Part shown: one piece after another, positions 33,101 to 36,943 of the stretch
Numbering within the stretch: the first letter of the stretch is position 1
Layout of the letters: each line of letters begins with the position of its first letter
Origin: Botryllus schlosseri
Taxonomy: Eukaryota; Chordata; Ascidiacea; Stolidobranchia; Styelidae
Direction of reading: 5' to 3'
DNA: 42,682 bases
Assembly (NCBI GenBank): GCA_000444245.1
Contig: ATSW01005758.1
Location: 1 to 42,682 of the forward strand
The notes under the pieces: model-generated
Seen by the model: the letters and a program-made list of their open reading frames with translations, nothing else
Databases searched by the model: none
What the model was told of the DNA's origin: nothing
Position numbers and translations under genes: made by a program

Positions 33101-33687
33101 AAACACACCCGGCTAAGTCATGCTGACTGTGCAAAATCAAAAACCGTGACATGAAACGAATAGGGCGCCATTACCGGCTACAATGAAGGTCGTTTTACAA
33201 GTGGGCTGTGTTTTCGTCCGCAGATGAGAACTATACCTCCCTTCGGTAAGATACCCAACACCCGTTCAAAAATCATAGGAATTAGGAACACCGAAAACGA
33301 TCGATGTGTCTCGATTTGCTTTGTCTCATACTCAATGGGTCAATGTCTTTCGCTGTAGTTCGCTTGCTAAATACGCAGTGGGTCGGCTTCTTATTTCGTT
33401 GCGGGGTGACTACCTTTATTTCGCGTGAGTTCACGTTATTTCCCACGCTCTGTTCCGTACGAGATTAAAAGGCGATATGAGCGAGAACATATTGTGCGAG
33501 GATAACGTAAGATAGGCGAAAAGCCGTTATACCTCGTTGTCGATTCCGAACGTGCTGTGGCATTTTCCCGAGTAATACTGATACGGGACCCATTCGCAAT
33601 CTTCGCAGGTCTTTTTATATATCGCGAAACTCTCCGGTCTTGAAGAGTGGTACCGGAGCCGGACGTATGTTATGTCAAAAGTCTTGC
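1..33687 (-). CDS. LAMC1: laminin subunit gamma-1-like gene, 28 exons, both ends outside window
   Basis: This is the gamma chain of the laminin heterotrimer, a secreted basement-membrane protein that pairs with alpha and beta chains through its C-terminal coiled coil, polymerises through its LN domain and binds nidogen through LE8. Exons joined in order read continuously for about 1,444 residues (local numbering from the first split codon at 33,687): LN remainder 1-144, LE1-5a about 145-375, L4 about 376-560, LE5b-LE11 about 563-884, coiled coil from about 885 to the left edge. Landmarks are [18 protein letters not shown] in [12 protein letters not shown] opening LE1, NIDSNAV in LE8 and ECPACY at the coiled-coil start. 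Human gamma-1 is 1,609 residues; the missing first exon and C-terminal tail account for the difference. The signal peptide and the C-terminal Glu needed by integrins are not in the window. No frame break was found, so it looks functional. The gene could equally be called LanB2; invertebrates usually have one such gene. Confidence 0.97.
449..1050. mobile_element. foldback (long inverted-repeat) DNA element, copy 1
   Basis: Two arms of about 290-300 bp are inverted complements around a centre near 735-745. The left end AGGGCTGTTCAAAAA pairs with the right end read backwards (AGGGTTGTACAAAAA). Both arms share CGTTAGGTTGCCTAAAA, ACTGTGAGAAC and AAACGATACAAAACAAATTT. There is no long open frame beyond palindromic shadows. 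It lies between window exons 27 and 28. It is non-autonomous and of unassigned superfamily; no clear target duplication was seen. Confidence 0.85.
1223..1322 (-). CDS. LAMC1: laminin gamma exon, Ala-rich coiled coil (window exon 27)
   Basis: Local residues 1356-1388. It reads [20 protein letters not shown] then [11 protein letters not shown], an Ala/Lys-rich helix matching human AQEAEINARKAKNSV. Acceptor TTCACAG, donor CTAG|GTAATT. Confidence 0.92.
1323..1919. other. intron, no feature seen
   Basis: AT-rich intron between window exons 26 and 27. I see no open frame, repeat family or RNA gene here. Confidence 0.6.
1920..2078 (-). CDS. LAMC1: laminin gamma exon, coiled coil (window exon 26)
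   Basis: Local residues 1303-1355, exactly 53 codons, phase 0 at both ends. It reads [20 protein letters not shown] then [11 protein letters not shown]. It lines up with the human AEVTDLDNEVNNMLKQLQEAEKEL region. Acceptor CCTCAG, donor TGAG|GTGAGT (strong). Confidence 0.94.
2122..2767. mobile_element. GACTCGAGTC-rich hAT-like element, left end worn
   Basis: Both ends are dense in GACTTGACTCGAGTC motifs in inverted orientation (2,130-2,260 and 2,640-2,760), around an AT-rich middle. The right end reads TCCCAACACTG, the complement of CAGTGTTGGGA, a common hAT terminus. The left terminus is diverged or truncated, and no target duplication could be matched. Confidence 0.55.
2800..3506. mobile_element. 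foldback DNA element, copy 2, with 9-bp flanking repeat
   Basis: This is a large inverted repeat centred near 3,160. GTTAGGTTACCTAATTTAAG on the left is mirrored near 3,440, and the CTTTCATGGGGTG and TTTTTCGACGGCAATAACTC segments are mirrored too. The element is flanked by identical ATATACAGT (2,791-2,799 and 3,507-3,515). A 9-bp duplication would fit a Mutator-like origin, though this is one copy only. The arms hold two copies each of the shared core TTCAATTCCAACCAGTGGAA or its complement. Confidence 0.8.
3011..3106. repeat. 48-bp tandem duplication inside foldback copy 2
   Basis: Two almost identical 48-bp units (3,011-3,058 and 3,059-3,106), each beginning GAAACGATGTTCACCAAATT and ending GGAAGCG(T/G)A. 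Only the left arm is duplicated, so it arose after the palindrome formed. Confidence 0.9.
3684..3883 (-). CDS. LAMC1: laminin gamma exon, coiled coil (window exon 25)
   Basis: Local residues 1236-1302. It contains [20 protein letters not shown], then [14 protein letters not shown] and ALDVQE, matching human DFDRRVNDN...RKIPAINQTITEANEK...SAVQK. Acceptor TTTTCAG, donor AGAG|GTAAAT. Confidence 0.96.
3884..5176. other. intron, no clear feature
   Basis: Intron between window exons 24 and 25. Short AGTAGAAGTA-like motifs occur near 4,370-4,480. Open frames here on both strands (for example 4,601-4,906) have no recognisable product and look like chance. Confidence 0.55.
5177..5291 (-). CDS. LAMC1: laminin gamma exon, coiled coil (window exon 24)
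   Basis: Local residues 1198-1235. It reads [20 protein letters not shown] then LLETETSLK, aligning with human TADQLLARADAAKALAEEA. Acceptor TTTGTAG, donor AAAG|GTAAGC. Confidence 0.94.
5490..5765. mobile_element. degraded foldback-family fragment
   Basis: It contains the shared core in minus orientation (CCAGTTGGAATTGAGCCAGA at about 5,680) after CAATTAGCAATAACTTTATC. The latter also appears, diverged, before the core in the copy at about 21,110. The left and right arms no longer pair well, so this is an old copy. Confidence 0.6.
6064..6165 (-). CDS. LAMC1: laminin gamma exon, coiled coil (window exon 23)
   Basis: Local residues 1164-1197, exactly 34 codons, phase 0 at both ends. It reads [20 protein letters not shown] and ends [10 protein letters not shown], like human YEDLREDMRGKELEVKNLLEKGKTEQQ. 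Acceptor TTGCAG, donor AGAC|GTAAGT. Confidence 0.94.
6166..7523. other. intron, no clear feature
   Basis: AT-rich intron between window exons 22 and 23. A CAAGTAGAAGCAGAACTAG stretch near 7,349 belongs to a motif that recurs in other introns. I see no gene. Confidence 0.5.
7524..7728 (-). CDS. LAMC1: laminin gamma exon, coiled coil (window exon 22)
   Basis: Local residues 1095-1163. It contains [20 protein letters not shown] and [20 protein letters not shown], with an NAT sequon, then an acidic [13 protein letters not shown] tail. It corresponds to the human segment around AVEIYASVAQLSPLDSETLE. Acceptor CAATAG, donor AGAG|GTAAGG. Confidence 0.95.
7827..8100. mobile_element. possible truncated hAT end
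   Basis: CAGTGGTTCCCAACGTGGGC at 7,827 is a typical hAT (Charlie-like) 5' terminus. No matching 3' terminus was found before the exon at 8,239, so the copy is truncated or badly decayed. The right limit is approximate. Confidence 0.45.
8239..8373 (-). CDS. LAMC1: laminin gamma exon, coiled coil (window exon 21)
   Basis: Local residues 1050-1094. It reads [20 protein letters not shown], which aligns with human HKQEADDIVRVAKTANDTST, and then [19 protein letters not shown]. Acceptor CACACAG, donor GACT|GTGAGT. Confidence 0.96.
8439..8542 (-). CDS. LAMC1: laminin gamma exon, coiled coil (window exon 20)
   Basis: Local residues 1016-1049. It reads [20 protein letters not shown] then [14 protein letters not shown], aligning with human NNMTLLAEEARKLAE. 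Acceptor CTGCAG, donor ACCA|GTAAGT. The downstream intron is only 65 bp. Confidence 0.95.
8543..9699. other. intron with probable unclassified repeats
   Basis: Intron between window exons 19 and 20. The part at 9,122-9,204 matches 22,302-22,385. The tract at 9,390-9,540 is rich in AAGTAGAAGTA motifs. The rest (8,600-9,050) has a repeat-like feel but no partner in this window. Confidence 0.5.
9122..9204 (+). repeat. dispersed repeat, partner of 22,302-22,385
   Basis: GTTGAGAAAGTGGATCAGTG at 9,122 matches GTCGAGAAAGTGCAACAGTG at 22,302. Both continue as AAGAAATG and end in AGAGATGG about 55-65 bp later. About 25 of the first 28 bases agree. The family is unknown. Confidence 0.5.
9700..9902 (-). 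CDS. LAMC1: laminin gamma exon, coiled coil (window exon 19)
   Basis: Local residues 948-1015. It reads [20 protein letters not shown] and ends [12 protein letters not shown], with heptad spacing typical of laminin domains II/I. It carries an NRT sequon and an unusual cysteine (NVDSCASRV). Acceptor ATCCAG; donor CGAG|GTTGGT is weak. Confidence 0.93.
9980..10130. repeat. CAAACTACC-family repeat fragment
   Basis: It begins CAAACTACCAATTTTG. It then shares TTCTAGTTG, the TTGCGCATTTAAA stretch, a GAACAACTA motif and GGCGTGAATCGTGATACCGA with the better-preserved copy at 23,969-24,361. The right end is truncated. Confidence 0.6.
10272..10460 (-). CDS. LAMC1: laminin gamma exon, start of coiled coil with interchain cysteines (window exon 18)
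   Basis: Local residues 885-947. It opens [20 protein letters not shown], the conserved CPACY site whose cysteines link the three laminin chains at the top of the long arm, and continues as Leu-rich heptads. Acceptor TATATAG, donor GCAG|GTATTT. The intron is short (132 bp to LE11). Confidence 0.96.
10593..10730 (-). CDS. LAMC1: laminin gamma exon, LE11 module (window exon 17)
   Basis: Local residues 839-884. It reads [20 protein letters not shown], then [17 protein letters not shown] and HDLSQGC, the last LE module before the coiled coil. Acceptor TGGCAG, donor ATCG|GTAAGT. Confidence 0.97.
10731..11302. other. intron with a poly-G run
   Basis: Intron between LE10 and LE11 exons. Its only notable feature is an uninterrupted run of 13 G at 10,866-10,878 (poly-C on the transcribed sense strand). 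No gene or repeat partner was seen. Confidence 0.6.
11303..11509 (-). CDS. LAMC1: laminin gamma exon, LE9 second half and LE10 (window exon 16)
   Basis: Local residues 770-838. It reads [19 protein letters not shown], then [20 protein letters not shown] and [20 protein letters not shown], the full LE10. It carries an N-glycosylation sequon NLT. Acceptor CTTTCAG, donor ACAG|GTAAAG. Confidence 0.97.
11578..11664 (-). CDS. LAMC1: laminin gamma exon, LE9 first half (window exon 15)
   Basis: Local residues 741-769, the shortest exon (87 bp). It reads [20 protein letters not shown] then CSCLPNVA. It is flanked by introns of 72 bp (upstream) and 68 bp (downstream). Acceptor TTCCAG; donor GCAG|GTCGGT is non-consensus but fixed by frame and homology. 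Confidence 0.94.
11737..11927 (-). CDS. LAMC1: laminin gamma exon, LE8 nidogen-binding module (window exon 14)
   Basis: Local residues 677-740. It contains [20 protein letters not shown] then [16 protein letters not shown]. In mouse gamma-1 this module binds nidogen through NIDPNAV and the KCIYN loop. Asp, Asn and Val of the heptapeptide and the Tyr of the loop are kept, with Pro changed to Ser. Acceptor TTCCTAG, donor CAAG|GTAGAG. Confidence 0.97.
11928..12943. other. intron, no clear feature
   Basis: AT-rich intron between LE7 and LE8 exons. The 12,480-12,740 part, with repeated TAC/GTAG-rich runs, may be a decayed repeat. I cannot place it in a family. Confidence 0.5.
12944..13145 (-). 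CDS. LAMC1: laminin gamma exon, LE6 and LE7 (window exon 13)
   Basis: Local residues 610-676. It reads [16 protein letters not shown], then the LE7 opening [14 protein letters not shown] and [19 protein letters not shown]. Acceptor TTCTCAG, donor GATG|GTGAGT. The DG(W) end joins FGVDTC in the next exon, giving an LE7 C-terminal loop about eight residues shorter than in human. Confidence 0.96.
13146..14105. other. intron, no feature seen
   Basis: AT-rich intron between window exons 12 and 13. Small open frames (for example 13,523-13,708) have no recognisable content. Confidence 0.55.
14106..14327 (-). CDS. LAMC1: laminin gamma exon, end of L4, LE5 second half, start of LE6 (window exon 12)
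   Basis: Local residues 536-609. It begins [16 protein letters not shown] (end of L4, like human YLDDVTLAS), then [30 protein letters not shown] and [14 protein letters not shown]. The LE5 second half usually reads WxExCTCPxGYxGQFCExC. Here two of those four cysteines are replaced while the frame stays intact. Acceptor TCCACAG, donor TCTG|GTGAGT. Confidence 0.95.
15358..15856. mobile_element. foldback DNA element, copy 3
   Basis: The left end AGGATTGTTCAAAAATAGCT mirrors the right end (complement AGGGTTGTTCAAAAATAAGT), followed on both sides by TTTTTCCGGATTC. The arms share the core GCAATTCCAACCCGCGGAAG and its complement near 15,620 and 15,750. It ends about 73 bp from the splice donor of window exon 11. 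Confidence 0.8.
15847..15898. repeat. 26-bp tandem duplication at foldback edge
   Basis: The 26-bp unit starting GAACAACCCTAGTCTACTGA occurs twice in a row (15,847-15,872 and 15,873-15,898), seemingly without change. It spans the element's right terminus and its flank, so it duplicated after insertion. The lack of divergence suggests it is recent. Confidence 0.95.
15930..16077 (-). CDS. LAMC1: laminin gamma exon, L4 domain part (window exon 11)
   Basis: Local residues 487-535. It contains [11 protein letters not shown] and [20 protein letters not shown], matching human YVFRLHEATDY and LTPFEFQKLLNNLTSIKIRG. Acceptor ACTTCAG, donor GAAG|GTACTG. A foldback element and a 26-bp tandem duplication end about 30-75 bp beyond its splice donor. 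Confidence 0.96.
16129..16933. mobile_element. GACTCGAGTC-rich inverted-repeat element, copy 2
   Basis: The left side (16,129-16,275) is an inverted match of the right side (16,730-16,933). Shared parts are GGACGGCCAAGA, CATTTCAT, AATTCGAAGAATAG and ATGATCCGAACCAA. The right end ATTACAACCCTG gives terminus CAGGGTTGTAAT; the left terminus is a worn CAGGGGTCGTTAA. The interior is dense in GACTCGAGTC-type words. It fits a hAT-like non-autonomous element, but no 8-bp duplication was matched. Confidence 0.65.
17014..17213 (-). CDS. LAMC1: laminin gamma exon, L4 domain part (window exon 10)
   Basis: Local residues 420-486. It reads [20 protein letters not shown], then a Ser/Gly-rich stretch ([20 protein letters not shown]), then [17 protein letters not shown]. 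The flanks align with human KFLGKQVLSYGQ and LVLEGAGLRVSVPL. The middle is longer than in human by roughly 15-20 residues. Acceptor TTTGCAG, donor ACAG|GTGTGT. Confidence 0.94.
17775..17930 (+). pseudogene. hAT transposase C-terminal remnant
   Basis: An open stretch of about 50 codons inside the hAT element, with KKRNRL and [18 protein letters not shown]. The pattern basic-RNRL, then (D/H)D(L/F)R, then PxIDxLV is typical of the tail of Charlie/ZBED-type transposases. Nothing else of the enzyme remains, and the tract is cut off by the nested insertion. This is family recognition by eye only. Confidence 0.5.
17925..18753. mobile_element. nested hAT-like element inside 17,600-18,897
   Basis: It starts CAGGGGAAGCCAACCGTGAC followed by a GGCCCGCG-rich subterminal block. 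It ends GGTTAACCGTCACTG, preceded by GGCCCGCG and TTCGCGAA words. CAGGGGT(C/G)GGCAACC plus GGCCCGCGGGCC is a familiar hAT terminus type. The target duplication is poorly preserved, so the boundaries are less sure than those of the outer element. Confidence 0.6.
18898..19694. other. intron remainder, no clear feature
   Basis: Rest of the intron between window exons 9 and 10. The 19,190-19,560 part is TAC/GTAG-rich and may be a decayed repeat. No gene was seen. Confidence 0.45.
19695..19802 (-). CDS. LAMC1: laminin gamma exon, L4 domain part (window exon 9)
   Basis: Local residues 384-419. It reads [20 protein letters not shown] and ends LYFSAP, continuing as ENYLG in the next exon, like human DEDGWRAEQ...YFIAPAKFLG. 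Acceptor TTGTTCAG, donor CCCG|GTGAGA. L4 is the most divergent laminin domain, so identity rests on WK, YFSAP and frame continuity. Confidence 0.93.
19803..20930. other. intron part, no clear feature
   Basis: First part of a 2.9-kb intron between window exons 8 and 9. The open frame at 20,346-20,612 shows no domain and I do not regard it as a gene. Confidence 0.5.
21105..21835. mobile_element. foldback-family fragment interrupted by a hAT element
   Basis: The left piece (about 21,105-21,246) carries CAATTAGCAATG and CTTCGCTTCTACTGG. The right piece (21,742-21,835) carries TGGTGTACAGCG and TTATGCAACCTAATAATTTC, normally the continuation of the same arm. A hAT element with its 8-bp duplication sits exactly between them. 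Outer limits are approximate. Confidence 0.65.
21255..21733. mobile_element. short hAT element, copy 1 (TAGGGCTGGGCA family)
   Basis: It starts TAGAGCTGGGCAAAATCGAG and ends TGTGCCCAGCCCTA. It is flanked by GTCATAAT and GTCATGAT (21,247-21,254, 21,734-21,741; 7 of 8 identical). Subterminal CGAGTACCTGAGTGATTCGA and TACTCGACTCGAATCATT are shared with the copy at 40,997. It has no coding capacity. Confidence 0.88.
21890..22140. other. CpG-dense patch in intron
   Basis: The stretch is unusually rich in CG dinucleotides and CGCG/ACGCGT words compared with its AT-rich surroundings (GCCGCCGACACGGCGTTGCG and similar). It could be an internal regulatory island or part of an old element. No direct evidence decides. 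Confidence 0.35.
22302..22385 (+). repeat. dispersed repeat, partner of 9,122-9,204
   Basis: It starts GTCGAGAAAGTGCAACAGTG and aligns with the 9,122 copy as far as AGAGATGG, with several small indels. It is of unknown origin and may be the edge of a larger decayed element. Confidence 0.5.
22746..22882 (-). CDS. LAMC1: laminin gamma exon, end of LE4, LE5 first half, start of L4 (window exon 8)
   Basis: Local residues 338-383. It reads [20 protein letters not shown] then CYGHSSVC, the family hallmark CFCFGHSSVC just before the L4 insertion, and then enters L4 with [11 protein letters not shown]. Acceptor CTTTGCAG, donor GGCG|GTGAGT. Confidence 0.96.
22883..23626. other. intron, no feature seen
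   Basis: Intron between LE4 and LE5 exons. I see no repeat partner, gene or RNA; scattered open frames on both strands look like chance. Confidence 0.55.
23627..23731 (-). CDS. LAMC1: laminin gamma exon, LE4 module (window exon 7)
   Basis: Local residues 303-337. It reads [20 protein letters not shown] then [13 protein letters not shown], which aligns with human CSCDPSGSIDECNVETG...CVCKDNVEGFNC. Acceptor ATTGCAG, donor ACAA|GTACGT. Confidence 0.95.
23969..24361. mobile_element. short inverted-terminus element, CAAACTACCGG family
   Basis: It starts CAAACTACCGGTTTTAGTAG and ends CCGGTAGTTTG, an 11-bp perfect inverted terminus. Subterminal TTCTAGTTGCGCACTTAAA is mirrored by CAGTTCTAGGTCTAAATGCG at the other end. 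A second, truncated copy lies at 9,980-10,130. No clear target duplication was seen, so the superfamily is open. Confidence 0.65.
24488..24605 (-). CDS. LAMC1: laminin gamma exon, LE3 module (window exon 6)
   Basis: Local residues 264-302. It reads [20 protein letters not shown] and then HSLTEAGC, the latter identical to human LE3. Acceptor TTTGCAG, donor GCAG|GTAAAT. Codon use is less GC-rich than in the neighbouring exons. Confidence 0.95.
24606..25246. other. intron, no feature seen
   Basis: Intron between window exons 5 and 6. No gene, repeat partner or RNA was recognised. Confidence 0.55.
25247..25435 (-). CDS. LAMC1: laminin gamma exon, LE2 and start of LE3 (window exon 5)
   Basis: Local residues 202-263. 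It contains [20 protein letters not shown] and GHGGRC, matching the family LYRSTGHGGHC motif, then opens LE3 with CDCSPI. Acceptor TTCTAG. The donor ATCG|GTTCGT is a weak match to consensus but is required by frame and homology. Confidence 0.95.
25436..27247. other. intron, no clear feature
   Basis: Intron between LE1 and LE2 exons. AAGTAGAAGTA-type words occur near 26,820-26,920 and 27,180. No gene was recognised. Confidence 0.5.
27248..27414 (-). CDS. LAMC1: laminin gamma exon, LE1 module (window exon 4)
   Basis: Local residues 145-200. It starts [20 protein letters not shown] and continues with [12 protein letters not shown] and PLYNDAPW, one full eight-cysteine LE module. Acceptor GCGCAG, donor AAAG|GTATGT; the last base starts an Ala codon finished in the next exon. 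Confidence 0.96.
28199..28281 (+). repeat. TTACCGAGAAT tandem array, forward arm
   Basis: About five degenerate units of ACATTACCGAGAATGG with spacing of roughly 16-18 bp. It is mirrored by the array at 28,401-28,494. Confidence 0.85.
28401..28494 (-). repeat. TTACCGAGAAT tandem array, inverted arm
   Basis: Five or so units of CCATTCTCGGTAATGT, the complement of the forward arm. The units here are more uniform than those in the forward arm, suggesting recent expansion. Confidence 0.88.
29576..29706 (-). CDS. LAMC1: laminin gamma exon, end of LN domain (window exon 3)
   Basis: Local residues 102-144 plus two bases of Arg145. It reads [20 protein letters not shown] and ends [13 protein letters not shown], then R|CKCNG into LE1. 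Acceptor TTTCCAG, donor AAG|GTGTGT. The sequence is nearly identical to vertebrate gamma-1 across the LN/LE boundary. Confidence 0.97.
29707..30590. other. intron part, no clear feature
   Basis: First part of the intron between the second and third LN exons in the window. No gene or repeat partner was recognised. Confidence 0.5.
30598..31150. repeat. GCAACTTTT-rich dispersed repeat tract
   Basis: TGCAACTTTT and close variants recur about a dozen times between 30,598 and 31,150, all in the same orientation, separated by 10-120 bp. AGAGCTGGGAGTACC just before (30,550) could be a terminus, but no matching right end was found. Probably an element with internal subrepeats. Confidence 0.55.
31577..31723 (-). 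CDS. LAMC1: laminin gamma exon, LN domain part (window exon 2)
   Basis: Local residues 53-101, exactly 49 codons, phase 0 at both ends. It contains [20 protein letters not shown] and [11 protein letters not shown], the most conserved LN stretch. Acceptor CCTGTAG, donor CAG|GTACGC. It begins DIITIEDER, replacing the divergent human GFIRTGGDEQ segment. Confidence 0.97.
31724..33532. other. intron, no feature seen
   Basis: Intron between the first two LN exons in the window. No open frame, repeat partner or RNA gene was recognised. Confidence 0.55.
33533..33687 (-). CDS. LAMC1: laminin gamma exon, LN domain part (window exon 1)
   Basis: Local residues 1-52 (first codon split). It reads [20 protein letters not shown] and continues through YQYYSGKC, matching the middle of the laminin LN domain. 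Acceptor TTTTCAG, donor GAG|GTATAA. The upstream phase (two bases of a Gly codon) matches the end of exon 1 in the human gene. It carries a TCEDC motif where human and fly gamma chains have TREDG or TSEDG, adding two cysteines. Confidence 0.95.
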
Positions 33688-34099
33688 CTGAAAATGAGAG
33701 AAGTTGCGAGTTTAGAGCTAACTGTCAGAGCCTAAGAAGACACACTGTAATTTGATGGACTGAATAGCATACTAATCAATTGCATATTATTGAAGTTCTG
33801 TACCTGGGTGGAGACAGGTATATTCACCAGATTTCCACCTTAGAATAGGGCGCAAATCATGCACTCCACACTTTCTGGTACCAAATTTTGCTTTTGCGCC
33901 TATTTCGATGGTTAAAACAGTTGAGTACACCCATCCTTATGGTAATATCTTGCGGAGTAGTGGGTTCTGTTTATGCACACTGCACACCGCCCTTTTGCCC
34001 CTTCTTGGGGTGGTGCAAGGAAACTTAACCCACTCCACTCCTAGGAGCTGGGATACCTCCATAGGAAATGGCGTATTTTACTCGTTTTGACCCATTGAA

Positions 34100-35041
34100 A
34101 AGAGTGTGAATGCAAAATTTCGTGCTAGAAGATGTGGTTTACCAGCCTTGAACCCTACGACACCGTTGAAGTCGGCGAAATACTGTATTTGTATTTTCAC
34201 CAACTATTTTCACCAACTAAAGTCCACTCCATCCCATCGTATTGGATGGTGGTTTTCCGTACGTATTTTACTTGCAGAAGTCTACAGACGCGGATTGAGT
34301 TTTGTGTTTTTAGCTACAAGGCTTTGGTATATATATAAATCAATCATAGCCCGGTTTCCGAATATCTGAAGGCATCGCGTTACCACCATCGGCGTAGATC
34401 CAGTACGTCGCAAACAACGGATACTGTCTGCTGTATGTGCCATCCAAGAATGTGAACGATTACAGAAATGCTATGCAACAGCAGAGCGGGGATCCAAGAA
34501 ACTGGGTTATTTATAGTCTCATAGTCTTGGGTCGAGAGATTGCTGACTACGACAGGGTCTTGACGTTGTATTTTCCAAACCACAAAATTTAGCTAGTAAC
34601 TGATACACTCGCAGCAAAAAAGGCCGTATTGCCAACCCCAAACAGAACCTTCGTTACGCTTACGACTGACCGAAGTCACATTGGGCGTATTAGCTCCTCC
34701 GCACCATGGACTATCCGGTACACTCTTAACGAAGGGGTGCATATTGCACCCGTAATGGTAGAATGTGCCTTTCCACCGGTAAGGTTGAAAACGTACACAG
34801 AATAACTTTCATCACCACAGACATTCGCTACCTTAAGCGTATTGAGATATTTTACACCAACTGGTGGGGGCGTGAAAGCCGGACAGGTGTGTCATATGTT
34901 GTAGGATTGACTTCTGGAATTTTGTACCAGCAAACACCGCTTATTCCACTTCAAAACCATAACGCAAATCTGAGAAACACCAATTTCGCTTCGAGCTTTG
35001 AATATGTTCGCGCCAAAATTTTTGATCGTGCTAGTCAGTAA
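34100..35041 (+). pseudogene. unidentified degraded coding fossil, possibly virus- or element-derived
   Basis: The plus strand here has protein-like composition (aromatic-rich, balanced charge) lying in more than one reading frame, so the coding region is broken in at least two places. Its longest open tract, 34,763-35,041, ends in TAA with AATAAA just after (35,043-35,048). It is unrelated to laminin and lies antisense within the intron. I do not recognise the family. The single-copy look and absence of terminal repeats leave open an endogenous virus copy or a dead host gene. Limits are approximate. Confidence 0.35.
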
Positions 35042-36943
35042 CAATAAACGCACAAGCTTCTACTAGAAAACAAATTACAAAACGCGGATAAACGAGCAAC
35101 CACACGCCTATACATGGGTAATTTCAGATGCGGTTCTGCTGGCGCAGCATCAGAATGTTTGTTACCTTACTACACCGATGTACAAATACATTGTCATACC
35201 AAACGACACAATTTGAACGCGTTTGAATGATTCCCATAACAATCTTACTAGCTTTGATCCTACTAAGTTACCGACAGACCAGAGTAAATGTGCGAACAGA
35301 TCAAATATGTATGTATTTGAGTCGCTGAATATGAACCACAAGTCAACAAAAATGTGTCTTGCCTTCCACCAGGAACGGGTAAATGTATGATGTGCATTGT
35401 GTGTATGCTACTGCCACAAAACTAATCCACTCCGCAAACACTATCAGATCTAAGATAGCGGTAGAGCCGTAACGTAGTACAAAATAGCCCAATTTTATGG
35501 CCGACCCAAACACACACAACGCTGTACTATACGACGCCCATGTGGACGCTATATATTTCAACCATCTCATCGAAAAGCCCAACGTCTGACCTTTTACATC
35601 GCCGCGTTATTTGCTCAATACGTGCGTGGGTATGACTCAATAGTTTGATTTGGGAGGGTCGTGGGCTTTGATGGCGATTATACACGGCGGCGAAGTGACC
35701 CGAGCATTTCACCCTGTCAATTTAACGCATGTACCGGTAAAACGTAGGCCGAAGTAACGCACAAGCCCAATCAAGTCCAGTGTATACTGAAATCAATTGT
35801 ACGTGCATGTTGTGAAGTCTGTAACAATGGACACGCGGTTACATCAGTTACACTGTTCAAATTGGCGCTAATTTACGCTCGCATGGGACCCACGGCTCTT
35901 GAGACGGCACTTACACAACCTTCGCTATCAATTAAACAATCGCCAAGACAAACGACCAGCGCTCGGGCGTAGGTAAGAAGAGTAAGATCACGAAAGAAAC
36001 AGTTTCACACGTCGAGTGAGAGAGCGGTATGTATACTTCTCTCGCCGCTCTCAGACATGCGTACGTTCGCCTCGCTCAGCACAGGAAACGAACAGTCTGG
36101 GAACGGGGAAGTAAAGTGTCATAACTTACGGCAGAGTCGCGAATATTAAGCCGACACGGAAACGCCGGCTGCATTTTTATTGCTAACGGTGAGACACCCT
36201 TTTCCGACTTTTTAACATCAACCAACGGAAGTACACGAGATACCAATCGAAATCGGCAATAGCGAACCACATCGCTTTCTCTATCGGAGTTAATAATGAT
36301 CAAAGATTAACGTTTAGCATTGTCGAAATTTGGTTTTTCGATGTCGTTCTGCATTTTTGGCAAGAGGCCAGATACCGCAGACAGGTTTTTAGAATTTGTT
36401 ACGGTCTGCGGCTTGGTTAGCATCTGGCGTACGGCGCGCCCCACAATAATAACCCGTAAAAATTCAGAGTGTATGTACACTGTACAGTTTTGTTTAGGTT
36501 TATCCTGCCTCTCAGCAGTTATACCACTCAACGAGTATCACGAAGTACGCACTCACAATCCCAATGCATTCCATTGCATGCATTCCATTATAAGAGCATA
36601 CGAGTTGAAACGCAACCACAACATTGTGGGCACACAAAACCTCACCCGCTACATACAACACCGAGATAGCTTCAATAAGGTGGCGATAGCGACAGATCAA
36701 TCAAATCCGTCATCACAGCGACGCAAACACCCGCAACTTGCTACCGGCGTAGTTGCGGTCGATTGGGAACGTGACGGATTGTATCAAGGGTGCGTGCGAT
36801 CAAACGCTGTTATCTACGTGAGGGTGAGCCGTGAGTCAGCCTGGATGAGCGAGTCGAGATAGATTGACTTTGATTTCACCGCAGTGGGAAAGGGTGCCAT
36901 GCAATCGAAAATGCTCAAAGCGGTCTTTGAAGATACCACCAAA

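Noticed and set aside
36000-36060. Short hairpin GAGAGCGG...CCGCTCTC as a possible RNA gene or promoter element
   Set aside because: An eight-base stem with a 17-base loop is too little to support a functional call.
36320-36862. 180-codon open frame, the longest uninterrupted frame in the window
   Set aside because: It lies in the 5' intron, shows no recognisable domain, signal or periodicity, and has no matching splice or promoter context. A chance frame is likelier.
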